The notes under the pieces were generated by a model, which did no database searches, was not told the origin of the DNA, and saw nothing but the letters and a program-made list of their open reading frames with translations. The translations under genes and the position numbers were made by a program. 64,000 bases of DNA, from NCBI RefSeq assembly GCF_001269885.1, contig NZ_LHVH01000017.1, forward strand, positions 868,001-932,000. Direction: 5' to 3'. Source of the DNA: Pseudomonas kilonensis (GTDB lineage Bacteria > Pseudomonadota > Gammaproteobacteria > Pseudomonadales > Pseudomonadaceae). Shown here in pieces: positions 1-8,249 of the stretch (the first letter of the stretch is position 1; each line of letters opens with the position of its first letter).

Positions 1-546
1 GCCCGCACCACCGCCCAGAAGCAGGCGCGCTTTGGCCTGGACGAACCGCTGGACGCCGACTGGCTGGCACGCCGCGCGCAGATCGACCACCACTACCGAA
101 ATGTCCGGCAACTGCTGTGCGGGCCGGAACTGCGCACGCGCCAGACCGCCGCCTTGTTCGGCGACGAGCCCGAGCAGGACCTGGCCCTGGCCGATTGCGA
201 TCTGGGACGCTGGCGCGGGTTGTCCATCGATGACTTGCTCCAGGCTGAACCGCAAGCCCTGCAGAGTTGGCTCGATGATGTCGAGGCGGCCCCCCATGGT
301 GGTGAATCTGTCGCCCAGTTGTGTCGCCGTGTCGGGAATTGGCTGGCCAGTCTGGAAACCCGGCCCGGACATCTGCTGGCCGTCACCCACCCCTTCGTGA
401 TCCGCGCAGCCCTGGTGAATGTCTTGGGCTGCCCGGCCGCCACATTCAACCGGATCGACATTGAACCGTTGTCCACCCTCGAATTGCGTTTCAACGGCGT
501 ATGGCGATTACGCACCCAGGGACCTGACCAGGAGTCGCCGCGATGA
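1..546 (+). CDS. Histidine phosphatase family protein, 5' truncated by window edge
   Basis: The frame is open from base 1 to the stop at 544-546, so the start lies outside the window and the N-terminal RHG catalytic motif cannot be seen. The visible part reads like the C-terminal half of a phosphoglycerate-mutase-like phosphatase: a LGRWRGLS segment, a GGES turn and a VTHPFVIRAAL stretch that supplies the second catalytic histidine. Its stop overlaps the start of cobF by four bases (ATGA), so the two are translationally coupled. That context suggests a CobC-type role in cobalamin synthesis, such as alpha-ribazole phosphate dephosphorylation, but this is inferred from position only. Confidence 0.8.
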   Translation, partial: ARTTAQKQARFGLDEPLDADWLARRAQIDHHYRNVRQLLCGPELRTRQTAALFGDEPEQDLALADCDLGRWRGLSIDDLLQAEPQALQSWLDDVEAAPHGGESVAQLCRRVGNWLASLETRPGHLLAVTHPFVIRAALVNVLGCPAATFNRIDIEPLSTLELRFNGVWRLRTQGPDQESPR

Positions 547-1301
547 AGACGTTGTCAGTCATTGGCATTGGGGCCGGCGATCCGGATCAACTGACGATGC
601 AGGCAGTGAAAGCCTTGAACCGCTTGGACGTGGTCTTCCTCATGGACAAAGGCCCGGCCAAGGACAAACTGTTGGACCTGCGGCGCGAAGTCTGTCGGCG
701 CTACATCGTTGATCGCACCTACCGTTTCGTCGAAGCCTACAGCCCGGAACGCCAACGCGGCGACCTGGACTACAAGGACAGCGTCGAAGCCTTGAACCGG
801 GCTAAACAGGCCACCTTCGAACGCTTGATCAATGAAGAACTGTCCGACGGTCAACGGGGTGGTTTTCTGGTGTGGGGCGATCCGGCGTTGTACGACAGTA
901 CGGTGCGCATCTTGCAGGCGATTCTCGACGCGGGCCGCTGCGCCTTCGAATTCGAGGTGATCCCCGGCATCACCAGCGTCCAGGCCCTGGCCGCCCGGCA
1001 TAAAGTGCCGTTGAACAGCATTGGCGGCTCGCTGGAAATCACCACCGGACGCCGGTTGGCGGCGGGGCAGGTGGGCGACGCGGCGAGTGTGGTGGTGATG
1101 CTCGATGCCGAGGACGCCTATCGCCAGGTGAGCGATCCCGAGACGCAGATCTACTGGGGAGCCTATGTGGGGACGCCGGATGAAATCCTTATCGCCGGCC
1201 GCCTGGGGGATGTGGCCGATGACATCGAGCGCACCCGCAAGGCCGCGCGCAAGGCCAATGGCTGGATCATGGATACTTATTTGTTGCGCAAGCCTCAATG
1301 A
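543..1301 (+). CDS. cobF: Precorrin-6A synthase (deacetylating)
   Basis: A 252-residue SAM-dependent tetrapyrrole methylase. CobF methylates C1 of precorrin-5 and releases acetate in the aerobic cobalamin pathway. The N-terminus has the family glycine-rich loop VIGIGAGDPDQLT; further on are VWGDPALYDS and the VIPGITSVQALAA segment, both conserved in precorrin methylases. CobF is distinguished from other methylases by length and by the KGPAKDKLLDLR region near residue 40. It overlaps the preceding phosphatase by four bases and is followed by a REP palindrome. No other cob gene lies downstream, so the rest of the pathway must be upstream of the window or elsewhere. Confidence 0.93.
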   Translation: MKTLSVIGIGAGDPDQLTMQAVKALNRLDVVFLMDKGPAKDKLLDLRREVCRRYIVDRTYRFVEAYSPERQRGDLDYKDSVEALNRAKQATFERLINEELSDGQRGGFLVWGDPALYDSTVRILQAILDAGRCAFEFEVIPGITSVQALAARHKVPLNSIGGSLEITTGRRLAAGQVGDAASVVVMLDAEDAYRQVSDPETQIYWGAYVGTPDEILIAGRLGDVADDIERTRKAARKANGWIMDTYLLRKPQ

Positions 1302-1333
1302 CGCTTGCGCATCACCTTGTGGCGAGAGGGTAT

Positions 1334-1418
1334 GTGGGAGCAAGGCTTGCCCGCGATACAGGCGATGCGGTCTTCCAGAAATCGAGGTGCTCATATCGCG
1401 AGCAAGCTTTGCTCCCAC
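1334..1418. repeat. REP palindrome pair (GTGGGAGCAAGGCTTGC type)
   Basis: Two inverted REP units flank a short spacer: GTGGGAGCAAGGCTTGCCCG on the left and its diverged complement ending in GCTTTGCTCCCAC on the right. It lies between the convergent genes cobF and ftrA and probably folds into a hairpin that protects both 3' ends. Confidence 0.85.
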
Positions 1419-1470
1419 ATAAATGCCCTCACCACAGCAGCGTTCGACAGCTTCATCGCCAGTAGGCTCT

Positions 1471-2430
1471 TTACCCCCGCCCAAACCGCTCCCGATACAC
1501 CGACGGCGCCAACCCCACGACGCTGCGAAACGCCACGCGAAAGCTTTCCACCGAGCGGTAGCCGCACAGTTGCGCGATGTTATCGGTGTTGTCCCCGGTG
1601 CTTTCCAGCAACTCGCGGGCCCGGGCCAGGCGTTCATGTTGCAGCCAGGCCTTGGGCGACACGCCGCAGGCCTGGGTGAAATGGCGCAGGAAGGTGCGTT
1701 CGCTCATGGCCGCCTGGCTGGCCAGTTCGCGCACGCCGAGGGGTTCGTGCAGGCGTTCGCGGGCCCATTGCATGACACTCGACAGGTCGCTGCGTGGCGT
1801 GCGGCTGACCGGTGAGGGAATGAACTGCGCCTGGCCGCCCGTACGTTGCGGCGACATCACCAACCGGCGTGCCACGCAGTTGGCGACCTGGATGCCATAG
1901 TCCCGTGCCACCAGGTGCAGGCAGGCATCGATACCGGCGGCGCTGCCCGCCGAGGTGATGACCTGTCCTGAATCCACGTACAGCACATCCGGGTCTACTC
2001 GCACGGCCGGAAAGCTTGCGGCCAGTTCGTCGGTGTAGCGCCAATGAGTCGTGGCGCCCAGGCCATCGAGCAGCCCGGCGGCGGCGAGTACGAAGGCACC
2101 GGAGCAGATCGACAGCAGGCGCGCACCACGGGCGTGGGCCCTGCGCAGTGCCTCGAGCAACGCCGGGGACGGTGGCTCGCTGCGGTTGCGCCAGCCTGGC
2201 ACGACAATGGTCCGGGCGGTTTCGAGCAGTTCCATGCCGCCATCAGCCAATACCTGGAAGCCGCCCATGGCGCGCATCGGGCCGTCATCGACCGCGACGA
2301 TCCGATGCGTGTACCAGGGGAAATCGAATTCCGGTCGCTCCAATCCGAAGATCTCGACGGCGACACCGAATTCGAAAGTACACAGGCCGTCGTAGGCGAG
2401 GATCGCGACCAGACCAGGGTTAGGCTGCAT
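1471..2430 (-). CDS. ftrA: GlxA/FtrA family transcriptional regulator (DJ-1/PfpI domain plus AraC HTH)
   Basis: About 319 residues from the ATG at 2430; a GTG at 2448 is also in frame but has no ribosome binding site. The N-terminal two thirds form a DJ-1/PfpI amidase-like domain with the cysteine elbow SICSGAFVLAAAGLL. The C-terminus is an AraC/XylS double helix-turn-helix (REL.SQAAMSERTFLRHF then NIAQLCGYRSVESF). It is divergent from a rhodanese gene with about 100 bp between the starts, the arrangement usual for ftrA in pseudomonads, so it probably controls that gene. The ligand is unknown. The symbol rests on overall similarity and neighbourhood. Confidence 0.85.
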   Translation of the reverse strand: MQPNPGLVAILAYDGLCTFEFGVAVEIFGLERPEFDFPWYTHRIVAVDDGPMRAMGGFQVLADGGMELLETARTIVVPGWRNRSEPPSPALLEALRRAHARGARLLSICSGAFVLAAAGLLDGLGATTHWRYTDELAASFPAVRVDPDVLYVDSGQVITSAGSAAGIDACLHLVARDYGIQVANCVARRLVMSPQRTGGQAQFIPSPVSRTPRSDLSSVMQWARERLHEPLGVRELASQAAMSERTFLRHFTQACGVSPKAWLQHERLARARELLESTGDNTDNIAQLCGYRSVESFRVAFRSVVGLAPSVYRERFGRG

Positions 2431-2531
2431 TTGGCGGAAAATTCCCACAGAGTGTCTTGTGCGCCACTGTAGCGGTAAGCATTGGGGGGATAAAGTCTCT
2501 TCACGCCTTATCTATCCTGGAGTACACGCCC

Positions 2532-2966
2532 ATGACCAGCCTGGTTCGCGAAGTGCCTGCTGCCCCCTCCGATATCGCCCTGCAGCATTTCAGCCGTCGC
2601 CTGACATTCGAAACCGATTGTTCCGACGTTCATGCCAGCCAACAGGCCGGCAACATCGATTTTGTGCTGGTGGATGTACGCGGACCACTGGCCTACGAAC
2701 GCGGCCACGTACCCGGGGCGATCAACCTGCCAACCCGCACTCTCACCGCCCAGGCACTGGCCGCCTATGCCAAGACCACCCTGTTCGTGGTGTATTGCGC
2801 CGGCCCGCATTGCAATGGCGCGAACAAGGCGGCAGTGCGCCTGGCAACGTTGGGATACCCGGTCAAGGAAATGATCGGCGGCGTCATGGGCTGGCTCGAT
2901 GAAGGCTTTCGCCTGAGCGGCACAGTGGAGCGCATGGCGGACGAGGCGATCAGCTGCGACTGCTGA
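2532..2966 (+). CDS. Rhodanese-like domain protein
   Basis: A single rhodanese domain of 144 residues from the ATG at 2532; longer in-frame starts upstream are not supported. The domain shows DVRGPLAYERGHVPGAINLP, the usual CH2A-like segment, then the active-site loop VYCAGPHCNG with the candidate persulfide cysteine at residue 89, and VKEMIGGVMGWLDEG near the end. Sulfurtransferase activity is likely but the acceptor is unknown. The C-terminus carries a CDC motif that could bind metal or take part in thiol chemistry. It is divergent from the ftrA-like regulator, which probably regulates it. Confidence 0.88.
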   Translation: MTSLVREVPAAPSDIALQHFSRRLTFETDCSDVHASQQAGNIDFVLVDVRGPLAYERGHVPGAINLPTRTLTAQALAAYAKTTLFVVYCAGPHCNGANKAAVRLATLGYPVKEMIGGVMGWLDEGFRLSGTVERMADEAISCDC

Positions 2967-2986
2967 GACAGCGCAAACAGCTTTTT

Positions 2987-3074
2987 GTGGGAGCGAGCTT
3001 GCTCGCGATGACGGCGGCACATTTGGCATTGAGGCACGCTGACGCACCGCGATCGCGAGCAAGCTCGCTCCTAC
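2987..3074. repeat. REP palindrome pair
   Basis: Inverted units GTGGGAGCGAGCTTGCTCGC and its complement ending GCTCGCTCCTAC, separated by about 40 bases, directly after the rhodanese stop. The rest of the 285-bp spacer holds only the upstream region of the next gene. Confidence 0.85.
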
Positions 3075-3251
3075 AGAACTTCGGCGTTACAACACGGCAT
3101 TAGTGGCTTTTTATAAGTATTTGTCGCCTCAACATAATTCCCCTCCCGAGTGCCCCTCTAGACTCCGGCCACTTCGGTTTTTCCTGACCGAACGCTGCCT
3201 ACGAATCTGCCTATAACGATCAATAAAATACCTGCGCACTCAGGAGCGAAA

Positions 3252-4031
3252 ATGAACAAGCTAGCCATGTTCGGTGCCCTGGCACTGTCCGTATTGTCCC
3301 TGTCGGCCGTGGCCGAAGACGCCAAGCCGATCCGCCTCGGGATCGAGGCCGGTTATCCGCCGTTTTCGATGAAAACCGCCGATGGCAAGCTGACCGGCTT
3401 CGATGTCGATATCGGCGACGCCCTCTGCGAGCAGATGAAGGTCAAGTGCACCTGGGTCGAGCAGGAGTTCGATGGCCTGATCCCCGCGCTGAAAGTGAAG
3501 AAGATCGATGCGATCCTGTCGTCCATGACCATCACCGACGACCGCAAGAAAAACGTCGATTTCACCATCAAGTACTACCACACCCCGGCGCGTTTCGTGA
3601 TGAAGGAAGGCTCCGAGGTCAAGGACCCGCTGACCGAGCTCAAGGGCAAGAAAGTCGGTGTGCTACGTGCCAGTACCCACGACCGTTTCGCCACCGAAGT
3701 GCTGGTGCCTGCCGGGATCAACCTGGTGCGCTACGGCTCCCAGCAGGAAGCCAACCTGGACATGGTCGCCGGTCGTCTCGACGCCATGCTGGCCGACTCG
3801 GTCAACCTCGACGACGGTTTCCTGAAGACCGATGCCGGCAAAGGCTTTGCCTTCGTGGGCCCGACCTATGAAGACGCGAAATACTTCGGCGGTGGCGCCG
3901 GCATTGCGGTGCGCAAGGGCGATAAGGCCTTGGCCGATAAATTCAACGCCGCCATCAGCGAAATCCGCGCCAATGGCACGTACAAGAAGGTGCAGGACAA
4001 ATACTTCGCTTTTGATGTCTACGGGCATTAA
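3252..4031 (+). CDS. Basic amino acid ABC transporter periplasmic binding protein (ArgT/HisJ/AotJ type)
   Basis: A 259-residue extracytoplasmic solute-binding protein of family 3. A signal peptide runs to about residue 21 ([10 protein letters not shown]), followed by the family pattern [23 protein letters not shown] and [26 protein letters not shown] sits at the right distance before the ATG. By similarity it should bind arginine, ornithine, lysine or histidine in the periplasm. No permease or ATPase gene follows; instead there is an aotO-like hydrolase. In the Pseudomonas aot locus both types of gene occur together with the transporter, so this is an orphan pair and the binding protein may serve a transporter encoded elsewhere. 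Confidence 0.9.
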   Translation: MNKLAMFGALALSVLSLSAVAEDAKPIRLGIEAGYPPFSMKTADGKLTGFDVDIGDALCEQMKVKCTWVEQEFDGLIPALKVKKIDAILSSMTITDDRKKNVDFTIKYYHTPARFVMKEGSEVKDPLTELKGKKVGVLRASTHDRFATEVLVPAGINLVRYGSQQEANLDMVAGRLDAMLADSVNLDDGFLKTDAGKGFAFVGPTYEDAKYFGGGAGIAVRKGDKALADKFNAAISEIRANGTYKKVQDKYFAFDVYGH

Positions 4032-4045
4032 TCGGTAGGCGCTGC

Positions 4046-4128
4046 TGTAGGAGCTGTCGAGCGAAGCGAGGCTGCGATCTTTCCACTGCCAGTTGAGTCC
4101 AGAGCGAAAGATCAAAAGATCGCAGCCT
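4046..4128. repeat. REP-like palindrome (TGTAGGAGCTGTCGAGCGAA type)
   Basis: Left arm GGAGCTGTCGAGCGAAGCGA then GGCTGCGATCTTT, right arm AAAGATCGCAGCC. This is a repeat family distinct from the GTGGGAGC type and recurs at 24749, 32563 and 59722. Confidence 0.8.
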
Positions 4129-4145
4129 AGTCATTTGGAGATTTC

Positions 4146-5258
4146 ATGCAACGCATCGACCATACCCTGCCATGGAGCCACCTGGGCACCGAGCGCCGGC
4201 TCAGTGTGTTTCGTTATGGCCATGGCCCGCGCAAGGCCTACATCCAGGCCAGCCTGCACGCCGACGAACTGCCGGGCATGCGTACTGCCTGGGAGCTGAA
4301 GCAGCGGCTCAACGACCTCGAGGCGCAAGGCCTGCTCAAAGGGGTGATCGAGCTGGTGCCGGTGGCCAATCCCATCGGCCTGGATCAACATCTGCAAAGC
4401 GCCCACATGGGGCGTTTCGAACTGGGCAGCGGCAAGAATTTCAACCGCTCTTTCGTGGAACTCAGTGCACCGGTGGCGCAACGCATTGGTGATCGCCTGG
4501 GTGATGACCCGGCCGCCAATATCACCTTGATCCGCCAGACCATGGCCCAGGTTCTCGACGACCTGCCGGCGTCGCCTTCGCAACTTGAAGCGCTGCATCG
4601 CCTGCTGCTGCGCCATGCCTGCGACGCCGACATCACCCTGGACCTGCATTGCGATTTCGAGGCCGCGATCCATTTGTATGCCTTGCCGCAACAGTGGCCG
4701 CAATGGCGCTCCCTGGCCGCACGCCTGAAGGCCGGGGTGGCGTTGCTGAGTGAAGATTCCGGTGGCAGTTCGTTCGACGAGTCCTGCTCTTCACCCTGGT
4801 TGCGCCTGGCCAAAGCCTTTCCTGCGGCGGCGATCCCAGCGGCGAACCTGGCGACGACGCTGGAGCTGGGCAGCATGGGCGACACCCGGGTGGAACAGGC
4901 CCAGGCCAATTGTGAAGCCATTCTCGGTTTTTTGGCCGAGCAGGGGTTTATCGCCGGGGACTGGCCATCCGCACCCGCCGAGTGCTGCGAAGGCTTTCCG
5001 TTCGAAGGCACTCAATACCTGTTCGCGCCGCACCATGGCGTGGTGAGCTTTCTGCGCGAGGCTGGCGAATGGGTGGAGCAGGGCGATCCGCTGTTCGAAG
5101 TGGTCGATCCGTTGAGTGATCGGGTCACCACCGTGCGGGCTGGCACCAGTGGCGTGCTGTTCGCCCTGGACCGCGGGCGCTACACCCAGCCGGGCATCTG
5201 GCAGGCAAAAGTCGCCGGGCGTGAGCCGATTCGTACGGGGAAATTGAGCAACGACTGA
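4146..5258 (+). CDS. Succinylglutamate desuccinylase/aspartoacylase family (M14) protein, AotO-like
   Basis: A 370-residue zinc carboxypeptidase-like hydrolase. The zinc site is visible as H38 and E41 in SLHADELPGM and H168 in LDLHCDF; GKNFNRSF near residue 100 supplies the substrate-binding Asn-Arg pair. The C-terminal 90 residues form the beta-rich lid common to this family. Family members deacylate N-acyl amino acids such as N-succinylglutamate or N-acetylaspartate. The length and N-terminus resemble AotO of the Pseudomonas arginine/ornithine transport locus. It lies 114 bp after the binding protein, across a REP. The actual substrate is unknown. Confidence 0.85.
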   Translation: MQRIDHTLPWSHLGTERRLSVFRYGHGPRKAYIQASLHADELPGMRTAWELKQRLNDLEAQGLLKGVIELVPVANPIGLDQHLQSAHMGRFELGSGKNFNRSFVELSAPVAQRIGDRLGDDPAANITLIRQTMAQVLDDLPASPSQLEALHRLLLRHACDADITLDLHCDFEAAIHLYALPQQWPQWRSLAARLKAGVALLSEDSGGSSFDESCSSPWLRLAKAFPAAAIPAANLATTLELGSMGDTRVEQAQANCEAILGFLAEQGFIAGDWPSAPAECCEGFPFEGTQYLFAPHHGVVSFLREAGEWVEQGDPLFEVVDPLSDRVTTVRAGTSGVLFALDRGRYTQPGIWQAKVAGREPIRTGKLSND

Positions 5259-5322
5259 TAAGTGCTGTCTACCTCACCGCACGCTTTTTGTCGTGCGGCT
5301 ATCGAACGATGGAGGAAGGTTG

Positions 5323-6039
5323 ATGTTTAAAGCGCTCGCTCTGTTTCTATTGCTGGTCTCGTCCGGGTTGCAGGCCCAACCCTCGCTGCACACGGACTTG
5401 CCGCTCAACTACCTGGCCCAAGCCGATGAGCAAGCCGGCAACCGCCCGCTGGTGATCTTCCTGCACGGCTCCGGCAGCAACGAACAGGACCTGTTCGAAC
5501 TCAGGGGCGAGTTGCCTCGGGACTACAACTACCTCTCGGTGCGGGCACCGAAGAGCATGGAACAGGACCGTTATCAGTGGTTCGCGAAAAAGGGCGAGGG
5601 TGCCTATGACGGTGACACCTCGGACCTGAAGGCCAGCGGCCAGATGCTCTTGGACTTCATCGACAAGGCTCGGGCCAAGTACTCGACCGACGCGAGCAAG
5701 GTCTACCTGGTAGGGTTCAGCCAGGGCGCGATGATGAGCTACGAAGTTGCGTTGCGACACCCCGAAGCCGTCGATGGTATTGCCGCGATGGGCGGGCGGG
5801 TCCTGTCGGTGTTGCGTGCGGAGCTGACCCCCAATGAATCGCGCCGGGCACTGGCGGTGTTCATCGGCCATGGCACGGCAGACCCGATCATTCCCTACCA
5901 CGATGGCACCGAGGCCAACACCTTCCTGAAGACCCTGGCGCTGGAACCGGAATTCCATGCCTACCCGGGTGTGGGCCACAGCATCAGCGCCCTGGAAGTG
6001 CAGGACCTGCGGGCCTGGCTGGAACGGCTCAATCCCTGA
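5323..6039 (+). CDS. Secreted alpha/beta hydrolase (phospholipase/carboxylesterase-like)
   Basis: About 238 residues starting at the ATG at 5323, directly after a strong GGAGGAAGG site; an in-frame start at 5293 would destroy the signal peptide. The N-terminus is a signal sequence ending near LQAQP. The catalytic triad is complete: the nucleophile elbow GFSQGAM, an aspartate in HGTADPIIP and a histidine in GVGHSIS. The oxyanion segment is VIFLHGSGSN. It resembles small periplasmic carboxylesterases; the substrate is unknown. It ends just before a large REP array. Confidence 0.85.
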   Translation: MFKALALFLLLVSSGLQAQPSLHTDLPLNYLAQADEQAGNRPLVIFLHGSGSNEQDLFELRGELPRDYNYLSVRAPKSMEQDRYQWFAKKGEGAYDGDTSDLKASGQMLLDFIDKARAKYSTDASKVYLVGFSQGAMMSYEVALRHPEAVDGIAAMGGRVLSVLRAELTPNESRRALAVFIGHGTADPIIPYHDGTEANTFLKTLALEPEFHAYPGVGHSISALEVQDLRAWLERLNP

Positions 6040-6064
6040 CCACCTTAAGTCCCTGTGGGCGAAA

Positions 6065-6552
6065 CCCTGTGGGAGCTGAGCTTGCTCGCGATAGCGGTGG
6101 ATCAGCTTGCATCAATGCCAGGATGTGCCGATGCCATCGTCGGATCGCCGCCCGGAGCAAGCTCGCTCCCACATTTTGCGGTGGTTGTGGACCCTGTGGG
6201 AGCTGAGCTTGCTCGCGATAGCGGTGGATCAGCTGCATCAATGCCAGGATGTGCCGACGCCATCGTCGGATCGCCGCCCGGAGCAAGCTCGCTCCCACAT
6301 TTGGCGGTGGTTGTGGACCCTGTGGGAGCTGAGCTTGCTCGCGATAGCGGTGGATCAGCTGCATCAATGCCAGGATGTGCCGACGCCATCGTCGGATCGC
6401 CGCCCGGAGCAAGCTCGCACACATTTTGCGGTGGTTGTGGACCCTGTGGGAGCTGAGCTTGCTCGCGATAGCGGTGGATCAGCTTGCATCAATGCCAGGA
6501 TGTGCCGATGCCATCGTCGGATCGCCGCCCGGAGCAAGCTCGCTCCCACAGG
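6065..6552. repeat. Tandem array of four REP-containing units, about 125 bp each
   Basis: Units begin at 6065, 6192, 6318 and 6442, giving periods of 127, 126 and 124 bp. Each unit opens with CCCTGTGGGAGCTGAGCTTG, carries an invariant core with CCATCGTCGGATCGCCGCCC, and closes with the inverse REP GAGCAAGCTCGCTCCCACA. The copies are nearly identical: a single T is missing after ATCAGCT in units 2 and 3, and unit 3 lacks two bases near its end. Apparent ORFs across it are repeat artefacts. It separates the hydrolase from the convergent DcrB-like gene. Confidence 0.93.
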
Positions 6553-6559
6553 GTGCTTG

Positions 6560-7147
6560 TTACTTACCGCTGGCGATCTGTTTCACCAACGCTTCATGAC
6601 CGGCCTTGTCGCTGGCCCGGGAGATGATTTGCACCACGGCCATGCGCGTGCCGGAGGCGCCCAGCAAGGTGGTGTCGAGGGTGGGTCCGCCGCCCTGGGT
6701 CGCGCTGGTGTCGAGCTGGCGCAGGCCCAGGCCGGTGCCTTTTTGCTTCAGGCTTTTTTCGCTGAGGATCTTGGCGTCCGGCAGGGCCTTGATGCGCTGG
6801 GCGGCGAAGTCGGCCATGGTGGTGTCGAGGAACGCACCATCATCGTCCTTCACATTCGTACCGTTGACGATGGTGTTCTCCGCGGCAATCACCACGGTTC
6901 TGCTGGTGGCATTGCTGTACATCGTCCCTGTCGCCCCAGCGGTGCCCTGGGCCACTTCACCGGCGGGTAGCGGCGTCGCCGTGAAGCCCTTGGGCAAGGT
7001 GAAGGTGAACTTGCCGCCGAGCATCGACACTTTCTGCGCCGGTGCATCGCCGGCAGGTTTGGCCGGGGCCGCTTGGGCGGATACCACGACCAGACTGGCG
7101 ATGGCCCCCAGCAACAGGGCGGCGGCTTGTTTACTCAGCAATGACAT
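6560..7147 (-). CDS. DcrB-like periplasmic protein
   Basis: A 195-residue exported protein. The signal peptide covers about residues 1-26 (LLLGAIASLVVVSAQAAPA) and has no lipobox. The mature part opens with VSMLGGKFTFTLPKGF, which matches the layout of the DcrB family, where a short linker leads into a LLDGKLSFSLP-like strand; the rest is an alternating alpha/beta domain. DcrB of E. coli is an inner-membrane lipoprotein linked to phage and colicin entry, but a function cannot be transferred here because this copy lacks the lipidation cysteine. It forms a leftward pair with the membrane protein at 7234-8019. Confidence 0.65.
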   Translation of the reverse strand: MSLLSKQAAALLLGAIASLVVVSAQAAPAKPAGDAPAQKVSMLGGKFTFTLPKGFTATPLPAGEVAQGTAGATGTMYSNATSRTVVIAAENTIVNGTNVKDDDGAFLDTTMADFAAQRIKALPDAKILSEKSLKQKGTGLGLRQLDTSATQGGGPTLDTTLLGASGTRMAVVQIISRASDKAGHEALVKQIASGK

Positions 7148-7233
7148 TGAAACGCTCCACAGATGGTCGTGCCTGGAGGCCGATCATCCCACGGGCGTCG
7201 CACCTGACTCCAGCGCCAGTGCAGAAGAGACCG

Positions 7234-8019
7234 TCATTTTGGTGAAAGGTGTGCGGTGTCGCCGGGCGGTGCCCGCACCAGCAGCCGTCGGGTCACCAGC
7301 AACATGGCCATCGACACCGCGACGCCCAAGGCAAAGGCGGGCATGCCCAGCACCGGCAGGGCGAGGGCCAGGGTCAGGCAGAAGGCGGCGAAGCAATACA
7401 TGCCGGTGGCCGTCGCCCGCAGCAGCGCGGCGGTGAAGGCCGGCCCCCGGGTTTGTTGGGAGAACACCGCCATGACACTGCCCAGCACCGGGAACACCGC
7501 CAGCAACCCGCTCCAACGTTCGCCCACGGTGCTGGCCAGCAGCGTCACCGCCAGGGTCAACAGCGCGCCGGCGATCATGCGCAGCAGCAGTTTGTCGGAT
7601 TTGGCCGCCGGCCCGTTCATCACCGGCCGGACCGTGGGGAACAGATACGGCGCCGCCAGCAGCGCGGCCAGGGCGATCAGGCTCGACAACGGCAGCGAAG
7701 CCGGTAGCCAGGACAGGATCAACGCCACCAGGGTCCAGACGCCTAGCGCGATGCCCAGCGCCCAGGGCCAGTTGCGATGCTGGGCGACCTGGGCGTACAC
7801 CACGCAGAAGGCAATCATCGCGAACATCGCTGCCAACGCCGCGGTCGCCGACTGTGCGGCAAACAGCTCGCCTTGTTCTATGGCCAGGAACAACAGAATC
7901 GGCCCCACCACGACTGGCAACCCCGAGAGCCAGCCGGCCACACTCGGTCCCCAGCGCCTGCCCGCCAGGGAAATCAGCAGCAGGAACGCGGGAATCACCA
8001 GCAATTTGAGCAGCAGCAC
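7234..8019 (-). CDS. Hypothetical integral membrane protein
   Basis: A 261-residue, strongly hydrophobic protein beginning with a GTG at 8019 preceded by AAGGA. I count about eight to nine membrane segments; the first starts at the N-terminus itself, and a conserved-looking GWLSGLPVVVGPILLFLAIEQG loop follows it in the protein. There are no recognisable nucleotide or metal motifs. It ends with a short positively charged tail. It may share a transcript with the downstream DcrB-like gene, about 90 bp away. I do not recognise a characterised family. Confidence 0.75.
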   Translation of the reverse strand: MLLLKLLVIPAFLLLISLAGRRWGPSVAGWLSGLPVVVGPILLFLAIEQGELFAAQSATAALAAMFAMIAFCVVYAQVAQHRNWPWALGIALGVWTLVALILSWLPASLPLSSLIALAALLAAPYLFPTVRPVMNGPAAKSDKLLLRMIAGALLTLAVTLLASTVGERWSGLLAVFPVLGSVMAVFSQQTRGPAFTAALLRATATGMYCFAAFCLTLALALPVLGMPAFALGVAVSMAMLLVTRRLLVRAPPGDTAHLSPK

Positions 8020-8080
8020 GCGGTCATCCTTGTCAGTCCTCGAGGCGCCACGTTAGCACCGCCCGCGTCGCAAACCCACT

Positions 8081-8219
8081 GTGGGGGCGAGCTTGTTCGC
8101 CACGAGGTTGGGGGAGGCTGGGCTGACGTTATCGCGAGCAAGCTCGCACACAGTGTGGGGGGCTGGTCTCGATATTTGGTTCGACACAAGCCCTCTGTGA
8201 GCGAGCTTGCTCGCGATGG
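8081..8219. repeat. Cluster of three degenerate REP units
   Basis: Three REP copies, the outer two in direct and the middle one in inverted orientation: a diverged GTGGGGGCGAGCTTGTTCGC, an inverse unit around 8133-8155, and a final GAGCGAGCTTGCTCGCGATG. It lies upstream of the membrane protein and downstream of the LysR gene. Confidence 0.7.
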
Positions 8220-8249
8220 CGGCAGAACTGGCACGAAAGACCCTAAGGC

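Noticed and set aside
6065..6552. CRISPR array
   Set aside because: The spacing units are themselves repeated and the palindromes are REP type; there are no unique spacers and no cas genes.
6055..6970. Repetitive ORFs through the REP array
   Set aside because: Their repeats come from the DNA units (they change frame with the one-base indels) and they have no ribosome site.
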